Positions 1-6,672 of a stretch of 7,326 nt of DNA are shown one piece after another (position 1 is the stretch's first letter; each line of letters starts with the position of its first letter). The translations under genes and the position numbers were made by a program. The notes beneath the pieces were generated by a model. It searched no databases. It was not told the origin of the DNA and saw nothing but the letters and a program-made list of their open reading frames with translations. Location of the stretch: assembly GCA_902773395.1 (NCBI GenBank), contig CACYEJ010000125.1, positions 1-7,326 of the forward strand, read 5' to 3'. The DNA comes from an uncultured Ruminococcus sp. (GTDB lineage: Bacteria > Bacillota_A > Clostridia > Oscillospirales > Acutalibacteraceae).

Positions 1-978
1 AATGTAGCAAAGCCGCTGCATAGCTTAGGATTGCTTGAAGAGTATGTAATAAGAATTGCGGGCATTATGGGCGATGAAAACTTTAATATAAACAAACGCT
101 GCACAGTATTGATGTGTTCTGATAACGGTGTTGTGTGCGAAGGCGTTACACAAACAGACAGCAGCGTTACTGCCGTAGTCGCAAAAGCAGCGGCAAACGG
201 CACATCGAATATTAATCATATTGCCAATTGCTATGGTGCAGACGTTGTCACTGTTGATATAGGTATGCTTACCGATGTTCATGACAGCAGAATCCTGAAC
301 AGAAAAATTGCTTACGGTACAGCGAATATTTCCAAAGGTTCAGCCATGACACCAGACCAAGCAAGACAAGCGATATCAGTCGGTATAGATATGGTGTCCG
401 ATTGTAAGAGAAAAGGCTATAAAATTATCGTTTCCGGTGAAATGGGTATCGGCAATACAACAACATCTTCGGCGATTGCAGCGGTACTTTTGAATAAGCC
501 TGTCCACGAGGTAACAGGCAGGGGAGCAGGTCTTGACAGCGAGGGCTTAAAGAGAAAAATTAACGTAATCAATCGTGCCATAGAGGTTAATCAGCCTGAT
601 GTAAGCGAGCCGGTAGAGCTTCTTTCAAAGCTGGGCGGCTTCGATATTTGCGGCATGACAGGCTTGTTTTTAGGCGGAGCAATATATAGAGTACCCGTTG
701 TTATGGACGGATTTATTTCCGCCGCTGCCGCCGCTGTGGCTTGTAAAATTTGTCCGGCGGTGAGAGAATATGTGTTGTGTTCTCATGTGTCAAAGGAGCC
801 TGCCGGAATGTTGCTTCTTGATTATTTGAATATGAAACCTCTGATTACAGCCGAGATGTGCTTGGGCGAGGGGACAGGCGGTGCAATGCTGCTTCCTCTC
901 TTAGATGCTGCACTTGCGGTGTATAATTCAACACATAAATTTGAGAATCTTCCGATTGAAAGGTACGTGGAGCAGTAA
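1..978 (+). CDS. cobT: Nicotinate-nucleotide:base phosphoribosyltransferase CobT (5' end missing)
   Basis: CobT transfers phosphoribose from nicotinate mononucleotide to a lower-ligand base (dimethylbenzimidazole in the classic case), giving the alpha-riboside 5'-phosphate that CobS uses. The frame is open from base 1, and the first visible residues (AKPLHSLG) already match the conserved CobT N-terminal region. The gene therefore starts left of the window, and the TTG at 31 is not its start. 325 residues are visible against about 350 for the family, so roughly 25-30 are missing. Motifs, numbered from the first visible residue: SDNGV at 40-44 (usually ADHGV), GEMGIGNTTT near 146-155 (phosphate-binding), GGFDICGMTG, the VMDGFISAAAA stretch, and LGEGTGG with the catalytic base Glu290, equivalent to Glu317 of Salmonella CobT. 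The stop TAA (976-978) overlaps the cobU ATG by one base. Base-pocket positions differ from Salmonella (see findings). Identification is secure; base preference is not. Confidence 0.95.
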   Translation, partial: NVAKPLHSLGLLEEYVIRIAGIMGDENFNINKRCTVLMCSDNGVVCEGVTQTDSSVTAVVAKAAANGTSNINHIANCYGADVVTVDIGMLTDVHDSRILNRKIAYGTANISKGSAMTPDQARQAISVGIDMVSDCKRKGYKIIVSGEMGIGNTTTSSAIAAVLLNKPVHEVTGRGAGLDSEGLKRKINVINRAIEVNQPDVSEPVELLSKLGGFDICGMTGLFLGGAIYRVPVVMDGFISAAAAAVACKICPAVREYVLCSHVSKEPAGMLLLDYLNMKPLITAEMCLGEGTGGAMLLPLLDAALAVYNSTHKFENLPIERYVEQ

Positions 979-1502
979 TGCTTATTCTTATTACAGGCGG
1001 CAGCAAATCAGGCAAATCAAGCTTGGCTGAAACTATAATCACTTCCTATGATACAAAACGATATTATATTGCAGCAATGCAGCCTTTTGGAGAAGAAGCA
1101 CTTGCGGCAATCAAACGCCACAAAGCTATGCGAAGTGAAAAGCACTTTGAAACCATAGAGCAGTATACCGACATTCAAAATGTATGCGTACAGAATAAAA
1201 GTGCAGTGCTGCTTGAATGTATAGGAAATCTTTGTGCCAATGAGATGTTTGAGAATAATATCGACAATCCCACACCAAAAATATTATACGGTATAAAAAA
1301 ACTCAGCGAACAGTCTGAGATACTGGTTGTCGTAACAAATCAGGTGGGAGAGGACGGAGCTGTTTATAATGACGGAACTATGAGATATATCGAGAATATG
1401 GGCAGGCTTAACAGAGAGCTTTCCTCAGCCGCCGATTGTGTCATAGAGTGTGTTTATGGAATACCGATAATTCTGAAAGGAGAGAATCCGTTGTGTCGGT
1501 GA
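978..1502 (+). CDS. cobU: Adenosylcobinamide kinase / adenosylcobinamide-phosphate guanylyltransferase CobU
   Basis: CobU phosphorylates adenosylcobinamide and then transfers GMP to give adenosylcobinamide-GDP, the corrinoid substrate of CobS. The 174-residue protein is close to the usual length of about 180. The P-loop GGSKSGKSS lies at residues 7-15. His48 in RHK aligns with the guanylylated His46 of Salmonella CobU. The LLECIGN strand lies near 78-84. In the C-terminal third the usual NEVGxGIVP motif reads NQVGEDGAVYNDGTMRYIE, followed by GRLNRELSSAAD and YGIPIILKG. From memory, this divergent form is common in clostridial CobU. The ATG overlaps the cobT stop (TAATG), with GGAG at 969-972 five bases upstream. 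The last 10 bases overlap cobS. A second, shorter CobU-like protein is encoded at 2254-2637, so the division of work between the two is uncertain. Confidence 0.93.
   Translation: MLILITGGSKSGKSSLAETIITSYDTKRYYIAAMQPFGEEALAAIKRHKAMRSEKHFETIEQYTDIQNVCVQNKSAVLLECIGNLCANEMFENNIDNPTPKILYGIKKLSEQSEILVVVTNQVGEDGAVYNDGTMRYIENMGRLNRELSSAADCVIECVYGIPIILKGENPLCR
1476..1484 (+). promoter_or_regulatory. Ribosome-binding site deciding the GTG start of cobS
   Basis: AAAGGAGAG lies inside the 3' end of cobU, eight bases before the GTG at 1493. It supports that non-ATG codon as the cobS start over the upstream in-frame ATG at 1436, which has no good site and would add 19 residues foreign to CobS. Confidence 0.75.
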
Positions 1503-2257
1503 TAAAATCCTTTTGCTCAGCGTTTCTGATGTATTCAAGGATACCCATGCCGCCGGTTGAATGGAAAGAGGAAAACAGACGGTTTTCACTTTGCTTCTTT
1601 CCGCTTATCGGCGCAGTGATAGGCGGATTGCTTATTATATGGTTTTGGGTGTGCAGGCGGTTCGGGGTTGGTTCTATGCTGTTTTCGGCGGTGTCGGCGG
1701 CAATACCGATTTTGATTACCGGAGGAATACATCTTGACGGATTTTGTGACGTATGCGATGCAAAGGCTAGCTTTGGCAGCCGAGAAAAAATGCTGGAGAT
1801 AATGAGCGACTCCAGAATAGGAGCTTTTGCGGCAATCGACTTGGCAGTATATCTTATGCTGCAAATAGGATTCTTTGCGGAGATTAAAAGCTTTAGAACT
1901 CTAATGATTATTGCACTTGGTTTTGTAATGTCAAGAGCATGGAGCGGTCTTGCGGCAGTCACATTTCCATGTGCAAAAAAGAACGGTACACTTCAAAGCT
2001 TTTCAAAGACGGCTTATAGAAAGCTAACGATTGGAGCAGAGATTTTTTATATTACGCTCACATCTGCTATAATGATTTATTTGAATTTAAAATGCGGTAC
2101 GGCTGCAATACTGGGCGGTGCGGTTTCGATTATATATTACAAGCGTTTTTCCGTAAAAAAATTCGGAGGTATAACAGGAGATTTAGCAGGCTGGTTTTTA
2201 CAGATATGCGAGCTGAGTATTCTTGGTTTTGCCGTAATAGCGGAGGTGATTTTTTGA
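1493..2257 (+). CDS. cobS: Adenosylcobinamide-GDP ribazoletransferase (cobalamin synthase) CobS
   Basis: CobS is the membrane enzyme that joins adenosylcobinamide-GDP to the alpha-riboside phosphate made by CobT, producing adenosylcobamide 5'-phosphate. With the GTG start at 1493 the protein has 254 residues, near the family norm of about 250, and begins MSVIKSFCSAFLMYSRIPMP, the typical CobS N-terminus. The metal/pyrophosphate-binding signature GGIHLDGFCDVCDA lies at residues 77-90, followed by LEIMSDSRIGAF at 101-112. KKNGT lies near 162-166 and GGITGDLAGW at 225-234. Hydrophobic membrane segments lie at about 34-53, 61-78, 112-128, 136-158, 182-199 and 234-254. The gene overlaps cobU by 10 bases and the next gene by 4. 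A start at 1436 was rejected because that extension is simply cobU read in another frame. The product is confidently assigned. Confidence 0.95.
   Translation: MSVIKSFCSAFLMYSRIPMPPVEWKEENRRFSLCFFPLIGAVIGGLLIIWFWVCRRFGVGSMLFSAVSAAIPILITGGIHLDGFCDVCDAKASFGSREKMLEIMSDSRIGAFAAIDLAVYLMLQIGFFAEIKSFRTLMIIALGFVMSRAWSGLAAVTFPCAKKNGTLQSFSKTAYRKLTIGAEIFYITLTSAIMIYLNLKCGTAAILGGAVSIIYYKRFSVKKFGGITGDLAGWFLQICELSILGFAVIAEVIF
2242..2249 (+). promoter_or_regulatory. Strong ribosome-binding site for the TTG-started CobU-like gene
   Basis: GGAGGTGA, a near-perfect anti-16S match, sits inside the last codons of cobS, four bases before TTG at 2254. The start and the cobS stop share the bases TTGA. The strength of this site is the main reason to accept a TTG start and a 127-residue product. 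Confidence 0.75.
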
Positions 2258-2637
2258 TATTAATAATAGGCGGTGCAAATCAGGGAAAGCTTGATTATGC
2301 AGTAAATAAATATCATCTGAGTGTCGAGAAAATTGTAAACGGCGAGGAGCTTTACGGTTGTTCAAATCCGAACATAAAGTGTATTAATAACTATCATCTT
2401 GCTGTTAAAAATCTTCTTGAAAACGGTGCAGACCCTATTGCGTATACAAAGTCGCTCATTCGGAAATATCCGCAGGCAGTAATTATAATGAACGAGATTG
2501 GCAGCGGAATAATACCTATTGAGAAAAAAGACAGAATATGGCGGGAGCAAACGGGACGAGTTGGCTGTCTGCTTGCTGAAAATGCAGATATTGTTACACG
2601 AATCGTGTGCGGAATAGCAATAAATATTAAGGACTGA
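2254..2637 (+). CDS. Short CobU-like protein (cobinamide kinase/guanylyltransferase family)
   Basis: This 127-residue protein resembles a CobU lacking its middle. It begins MILIIGGANQGK, a P-loop-like GGxxxGK at residues 6-12 in which the Ser/Thr that normally follows the Lys is replaced by Leu. The C-terminal half carries NEIGSGIIP at 80-88, TGRVGCLLAENAD at 100-112 and CGIAINIK at 119-126, matching the C-terminal region of canonical CobU. The central region with the guanylylated His and the LLEC strand is absent or unrecognisable. An in-frame extension to 2092 is cobS read in another frame; the strong GGAGGTGA and TTG at 2254 mark the real start. Its place between cobS and cobC implies a role in nucleotide-loop assembly. 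It could be a kinase-only subunit, a partner of the CobU at 978, or a regulatory remnant. I recall similar short proteins in clostridial cobalamin clusters but no established function. Confidence 0.8.
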   Translation: MILIIGGANQGKLDYAVNKYHLSVEKIVNGEELYGCSNPNIKCINNYHLAVKNLLENGADPIAYTKSLIRKYPQAVIIMNEIGSGIIPIEKKDRIWREQTGRVGCLLAENADIVTRIVCGIAINIKD

Positions 2638-2641
2638 TAAG

Positions 2642-3205
2642 ATGAACATTCTATTTATCCGACACGGCAAAACAGCCGGAAACCTTGAAAAACGCTATAT
2701 TGGCACTACCGATGAGGAGCTTTGCAAGGAGGGCATACATGAGCTTGAAAGCCGTTATTATCCAAATGTAACAACCGTTGTGTGCAGTCCAATGAAACGC
2801 TGCATACAAACGGCGAAGATAATTTTTCCCGATAAACCTATATTGATAGAAGAAAACCTGCGTGAATGTAATTTCGGAGATTTTGAGGGTAAAAACTACA
2901 GCGAGCTTTGTAATGACGCACGCTATCTCAAATGGCTGGACAGTATGGGTACGCTCCCTTTTCCGAACGGTGAGCCGCACGAGGATTTTGTGAACCGCTG
3001 CATTGCTGCTTTTGAAAATGCTGTATCCAAGCTTTCAAGTGTTGAGTCCGCTGCATTCGTGGTGCATGGCGGAACTATAATGGCGGTGCTTGAACGATTT
3101 GCCGTTCCGAAAAAATCGTTTTACGATTACCAAGTGAAAAACGGCTGCGGCTATCTATGCAGATACGAAAGCGGAAAAATTGAAATAGTTGAGGAAATCT
3201 TATGA
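2642..3205 (+). CDS. cobC: Alpha-ribazole phosphatase CobC (histidine phosphatase family)
   Basis: CobC removes the 5'-phosphate from alpha-ribazole phosphate or from the adenosylcobamide phosphate made by CobS, completing nucleotide-loop assembly. The 187-residue cytosolic protein is a clear histidine (phosphoglycerate mutase-like) phosphatase. RHG at residues 7-9 supplies the phosphorylated His8. CSPMKRCIQTA at 48-58 contributes Arg53. LRECNFGDFEG at 73-83 carries the likely acid Glu75. VVHGGT at 140-145 supplies the second catalytic His142. The family includes many phosphatases of different specificity; the name rests on the operon and the CobC-like LRECNFGDFEG. ATG at 2642 has AAGGA at 2629-2633, eight bases upstream, and lies four bases after the preceding stop. 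The stop overlaps the cbiB start as ATGA. Confidence 0.92.
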   Translation: MNILFIRHGKTAGNLEKRYIGTTDEELCKEGIHELESRYYPNVTTVVCSPMKRCIQTAKIIFPDKPILIEENLRECNFGDFEGKNYSELCNDARYLKWLDSMGTLPFPNGEPHEDFVNRCIAAFENAVSKLSSVESAAFVVHGGTIMAVLERFAVPKKSFYDYQVKNGCGYLCRYESGKIEIVEEIL

Positions 3206-4167
3206 AAATTATTCTTAATATATTGCCGCTGCTTTTAGGCTTTCTGCTTGATATGCAGCTTGGCGACCCATACTCAATGCCGCACCCAATACGGCTTATC
3301 GGAACTCTAATTACAAAGCTTGAAGTCCTTTTTCGCAGATTTGTCAAAAACGAAAGACTATCCGGTACAATGCTTGCTGTTACCGTTTTGATTCTGTCTG
3401 CGATTGTTCCGGAGCTTTTGCTGCTTGGCTGCTATTCGCTTAACGTCTGGTTTGGTGCAGTTGTTGAGGGGATATTCTTCTATTATCTTATCGCTGCAAA
3501 ATGCCTGAAAACAGAGAGTATGAAAGTGTACAGAGCCGTTCGCCGTGATAACATAGAAAAAGCAAGAAAGGCTGTATCTATGATTGTCGGACGTGATACG
3601 GACTCCCTCGATAAAACAGGTATTATAAAGGCTGCTGTAGAAACTGTCGCCGAAAATACATCAGACGGTGTGACAGCACCAATGTTTTATATGACGCTTG
3701 GAGGTGCTGCATTCGGTTTCTTTTATAAGGCGGCGAATACGCTTGATTCAATGATTGGCTACAAAAACGACAAGTACATAAATTTCGGGAGATTTGCCGC
3801 AAGACTTGACGATATCTTAAATTATATTCCCTCAAGAATAACTGCTGTACTTATGATATTATCAGCGTATATATTAAAGCTGGACGGTAAAAACGCTATG
3901 AAAATATGGAAACGTGACCGAAGAAATCATGCAAGCCCCAACTCCGCTCAAACCGAAGCAGCGTGTGCAGGGGCACTTGACGTTATGCTTGCCGGAGATG
4001 CGTATTATTTTGGGAAGCTGTGCAAAAAGGAAACGATTGGCGATGATATACGTCCGATTGAAAACAACGATATCCGTCTTGCAAACAATCTGATGTATTG
4101 TACATCTGTGCTGATGCTGCTGCTTTGCGTTATGCTCAGAGCTGTAATATGGGGTGTGGTGCTATGA
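3202..4167 (+). CDS. cbiB: Adenosylcobinamide-phosphate synthase CbiB
   Basis: CbiB is the membrane amide synthase that attaches aminopropanol phosphate to the f side chain of adenosylcobyric acid, giving adenosylcobinamide phosphate. The protein has 321 residues, within the family range. Conserved blocks: GDPYSMPHPIRLIG at 21-34; GRDTDSLDKTGI at 130-141 followed by AAVETVAENTSDGVTAP at 144-160; KAANTLDSMIGY at 176-187; and NHASPNSAQTEAACAGAL at 242-259. In the last block the usual Pro before Glu-Ala-Ala is Thr. Membrane segments lie at about 5-17, 57-78, 83-99, 213-226 and 298-320. GAGG at 3191-3194 precedes the ATG by seven bases. The gene overlaps cobC and cobD by four bases each (ATGA). 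This family is named CobD in the aerobic (Pseudomonas) nomenclature, not to be confused with the next gene, which makes its substrate. Confidence 0.95.
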   Translation: MKIILNILPLLLGFLLDMQLGDPYSMPHPIRLIGTLITKLEVLFRRFVKNERLSGTMLAVTVLILSAIVPELLLLGCYSLNVWFGAVVEGIFFYYLIAAKCLKTESMKVYRAVRRDNIEKARKAVSMIVGRDTDSLDKTGIIKAAVETVAENTSDGVTAPMFYMTLGGAAFGFFYKAANTLDSMIGYKNDKYINFGRFAARLDDILNYIPSRITAVLMILSAYILKLDGKNAMKIWKRDRRNHASPNSAQTEAACAGALDVMLAGDAYYFGKLCKKETIGDDIRPIENNDIRLANNLMYCTSVLMLLLCVMLRAVIWGVVL

Positions 4168-5198
4168 TAAAATCCGTACATGGCGGCGATGTTTATTCTC
4201 AGAAAATCTTGTATGATTTTTCCGCAAATATAAATCCGTTAGGCATGCCCGAAAGTGCAAAAGCGGCATTAATTGACAATATATCAATGCTTGAAAGATA
4301 TCCCGATGTGAATCACACACGATTAAAAAAAGCTATAGCGGAGTTTGAACATATCGGCGAAAGCAATATTGTATGCGGTAACGGTGCTGCCGATTTGATA
4401 TATAAGTTAGCAAATGCAGCAAACGCTAAAAAAGCTTTAGTTCTTGCTCCAACTTTTTCCGAATACGAACGTGCATTGAAAAGCTTCGGCTGTAAAGTGG
4501 AGCATTACTTTCTGAATCCGGAAAAAGACTTTGTGCTTGACAAAGGCATTCTGTCTGCAATAGATGATATAGACCTCATGTTTCTCTGTAATCCAAATAA
4601 CCCTGTCGGTAATATTTGCGAGCCTGAATTAATGAACAGCATTATAAGCAAATGCAAAGCGAATAATGTGCGAATAGTGGTTGACGAATGTTTTATGAGC
4701 TTTGTCGAAGAAAGCGAAAAGTACCGACTGAGAGCCGACTGCAATAATATAATTATCCTCAAAGCATTTACAAAAATATATGCAATGGCAGGCTTGCGGC
4801 TTGGCTATCTGATTTGCAGGGACGAAAAGTTTTGCTGTAAAATCGAAAGCATCGGTCAATGTTGGAGTGTATCTGCCGCCGCACAGATTACAGGAGAAGC
4901 GGCTTTGTCAGAAAATGATTATCTCTCACGAACGGTTTCTTATGTCAAGAAAGAGCGTGATTATTTAACGGAGAAGCTAGCTAACTTTGGGTTTAAGGTT
5001 TACCCCTCTATGGTGAATTTTATTCTATTTAAAACAGATTTGCCGCTTGACAGACTTCTTCTAAAAGAAGCTATTGCTATAAGAGATAACAAGGGCTTTG
5101 TAAATCTGGAGAGCGGTCATTTCCGAATAGCCGTGAGAACGCACGAGGAAAACGAGGTGCTTGTTCACGCAATCGAAAGGATTATCAAAAATGGCTAA
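4164..5198 (+). CDS. cobD: L-threonine-O-3-phosphate decarboxylase CobD (PLP enzyme)
   Basis: CobD decarboxylates threonine phosphate to (R)-1-aminopropan-2-ol O-phosphate, the linker that CbiB adds. The 344-residue protein is a fold-type I PLP enzyme related to histidinol-phosphate aminotransferase. HGGDVY at residues 6-11 and DFSANINPLG at 18-27 are typical of CobD. Other motifs are YPDVNHTRL at 46-54, NPNNPVG at 143-149, DECFMSF at 174-180 (Asp174 contacts the pyridine nitrogen), AFTKIYAMAGLRLGY at 201-215 with the PLP lysine Lys204, and FRIAVRT at 320-326 with the carboxylate-binding Arg325. The ATG at 4164 lies within the cbiB stop (ATGA), with GGGGTG seven bases upstream; an in-frame upstream codon at 4098 lies inside cbiB and gives a foreign leader. 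No threonine kinase to supply threonine phosphate is seen in this window. Confidence 0.94.
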   Translation: MIKSVHGGDVYSQKILYDFSANINPLGMPESAKAALIDNISMLERYPDVNHTRLKKAIAEFEHIGESNIVCGNGAADLIYKLANAANAKKALVLAPTFSEYERALKSFGCKVEHYFLNPEKDFVLDKGILSAIDDIDLMFLCNPNNPVGNICEPELMNSIISKCKANNVRIVVDECFMSFVEESEKYRLRADCNNIIILKAFTKIYAMAGLRLGYLICRDEKFCCKIESIGQCWSVSAAAQITGEAALSENDYLSRTVSYVKKERDYLTEKLANFGFKVYPSMVNFILFKTDLPLDRLLLKEAIAIRDNKGFVNLESGHFRIAVRTHEENEVLVHAIERIIKNG

Positions 5199-6672
5199 AT
5201 CTATAATGATTCAAGGAACAATGTCAAATGCAGGCAAGAGCTTTATTGCAGCGGCTCTTTGTCGGATATTCAAGCAGGACGGCTATCGAGTTGCACCCTT
5301 TAAATCGCAAAATATGGCACTGAATTCGTTTGTCACAAAGGACGGTCTGGAAATGGGCAGGGCACAGGTAATGCAGGCAGAAGCAGCAGGAGTTGAGCCA
5401 AGTGTTTTGATGAATCCGATTTTGCTAAAGCCTACAACAGACTCAGGCTCTCAGGTAATTTTAAATGGCGAGGTCATCGGCAATATGAGAGCAGCCGAGT
5501 ACTTTAAGCGTAAAAAGGATTTTCTGCCGGAGATTATGTCGGCTTATTCGAAGCTTGACAGTATGTACGATATTATTGTGATAGAGGGTGCGGGAAGTCC
5601 CGTTGAGCTTAATTTGAAGTCAGATGATATAGTGAATATGGGAATGGCAAAGCTTACAAAATCTCCCGTTCTGCTTGTAGGCGACATTGACAGAGGAGGA
5701 GTTTTTGCTCAACTGCTTGGAACGCTGCTGCTTCTTGAAAAGGACGAGCTTTCTATGGTAAAGGGACTTGTTGTCAATAGGTTTCGTGGTGACAGAAGGC
5801 TTTTTGACGACGGCGTGAGAATTCTCGAAGAGCGTGGAAAAAAGCCTGTTGTCGGAGTAGTACCGTATATCAGGTGCGATATTGACGATGAGGACAGTCT
5901 GTCTGATAAGCTTTACAATAATGTTTCCGGATTAATATATATAGCTGTAATATGTCTGCCTAGAATGTCAAACTTTACCGATTTTGATGTGTTCTCGCAA
6001 TTCGAGAATGTTACGGTAAGGTACATTTCAAAAGCGGATAAGCTTGGAACACCTGATATTATCATTATCCCCGGAACAAAAAGCACAATATCCGATATGT
6101 GTTGGCTTCGAGAAACAGGTATTGAAGCTGCCGTAAAAACATGCAGCCTAAGCGGAGTGCCGATTTTTGGAATATGCGGAGGATATCAAATATTAGGCAA
6201 AAAAATATCCGATCCCGAAAATCTGGAGTGCGGCGGCGAAATATCCGGAATGGCATTGCTGGATATAGAAACAGTATTTGAAAGCAAAAAGACACGTACT
6301 CTCACAACGGGCAATATCACATGTAAAAGCGGATTTTTCAGTGCGTTGGACAATGCACAATTTGAGGGATATCAAATACATATGGGAAAAACGGCAGTTC
6401 ATACAAACACATTTGCTTCCTTTGAAAACGGCGCATCAGACGGAGCATATAATAATAATATAGCCGGCAGCTATGTGCATGGGATTTTTGATACGAAAGA
6501 CGCAGCCGAAAAGCTTGTGAAAGCCCTGTATCAAAGAAAGGGGCTAAACTATGTCGGCTCAGCCGTTGACAGAAAAAAGTATAAAGAACAGCAGTATGAC
6601 CTTTTAGCCGAAAACGTTCGTCAAAATCTGAATATGGATATGATATACCGGATTATGGAGGAGGGAATATAA
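5191..6672 (+). CDS. cobQ: Adenosylcobyric acid synthase (glutamine-hydrolysing) CobQ/CbiP
   Basis: CobQ uses ATP and glutamine to amidate the b, d, e and g carboxylates of adenosylcobyrinic acid a,c-diamide, giving adenosylcobyric acid. The 493 residues match the family (about 490-510). The N-terminal synthetase half (1-240) has the P-loop GTMSNAGKS at 9-17, FKSQNMALNSFVT at 37-49, GRAQVMQAEAAG at 57-68, NPILLKP at 75-81, IEGAGSPVELNL at 131-142 and GDIDRGGVFAQ at 164-174. The C-terminal class I-like glutaminase half has IPGTKST at 293-299, GICGGYQ with nucleophile Cys329, FEGYQIHMG at 391-399 and SYVHGIFD with His430. All key residues are present. ATG at 5191 has AAAGGA at 5176-5181 and overlaps cobD by eight bases; a TTG at 5161 is in frame but lies deeper in cobD. 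Because this step precedes cobinamide, its presence points to de novo synthesis or cobyrinate-level salvage. Confidence 0.96.
   Translation: MAKSIMIQGTMSNAGKSFIAAALCRIFKQDGYRVAPFKSQNMALNSFVTKDGLEMGRAQVMQAEAAGVEPSVLMNPILLKPTTDSGSQVILNGEVIGNMRAAEYFKRKKDFLPEIMSAYSKLDSMYDIIVIEGAGSPVELNLKSDDIVNMGMAKLTKSPVLLVGDIDRGGVFAQLLGTLLLLEKDELSMVKGLVVNRFRGDRRLFDDGVRILEERGKKPVVGVVPYIRCDIDDEDSLSDKLYNNVSGLIYIAVICLPRMSNFTDFDVFSQFENVTVRYISKADKLGTPDIIIIPGTKSTISDMCWLRETGIEAAVKTCSLSGVPIFGICGGYQILGKKISDPENLECGGEISGMALLDIETVFESKKTRTLTTGNITCKSGFFSALDNAQFEGYQIHMGKTAVHTNTFASFENGASDGAYNNNIAGSYVHGIFDTKDAAEKLVKALYQRKGLNYVGSAVDRKKYKEQQYDLLAENVRQNLNMDMIYRIMEEGI
6657..6665 (+). promoter_or_regulatory. Ribosome-binding site of cobO within the cobQ 3' end
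   Basis: GGAGGAGGG lies seven bases before the cobO ATG at 6673, inside the last codons of cobQ. Together with the directly abutting stop and start (TAAATG) it suggests coupled but efficient independent initiation. Confidence 0.65.

Noticed and set aside
31..978. TTG at 31 as the start of cobT
   Set aside because: The frame is open to base 1 and residues encoded upstream (AKPLHSLG) match conserved CobT sequence, so the gene is cut by the window edge.
1436..1492. N-terminal extension of CobS from ATG 1436
   Set aside because: The extra 19 residues are cobU read in another frame. AAAGGAGAG and the GTG at 1493 give the usual CobS N-terminus.
1441..1962. Long minus-strand open frame antisense to cobS (173 codons)
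   Set aside because: It lies opposite a strongly conserved gene, has no recognisable domain and no good ribosome-binding site; it is a shadow of cobS.
2092..2253. 54-residue extension of the CobU-like protein into cobS
   Set aside because: It overlaps conserved cobS sequence and has no CobU similarity, whereas GGAGGTGA with TTG 2254 puts the P-loop at the N-terminus as in CobU.
6278..6463. 61-residue plus-strand open frame within cobQ
   Set aside because: It overlaps the conserved glutaminase half of cobQ in another frame and resembles nothing.
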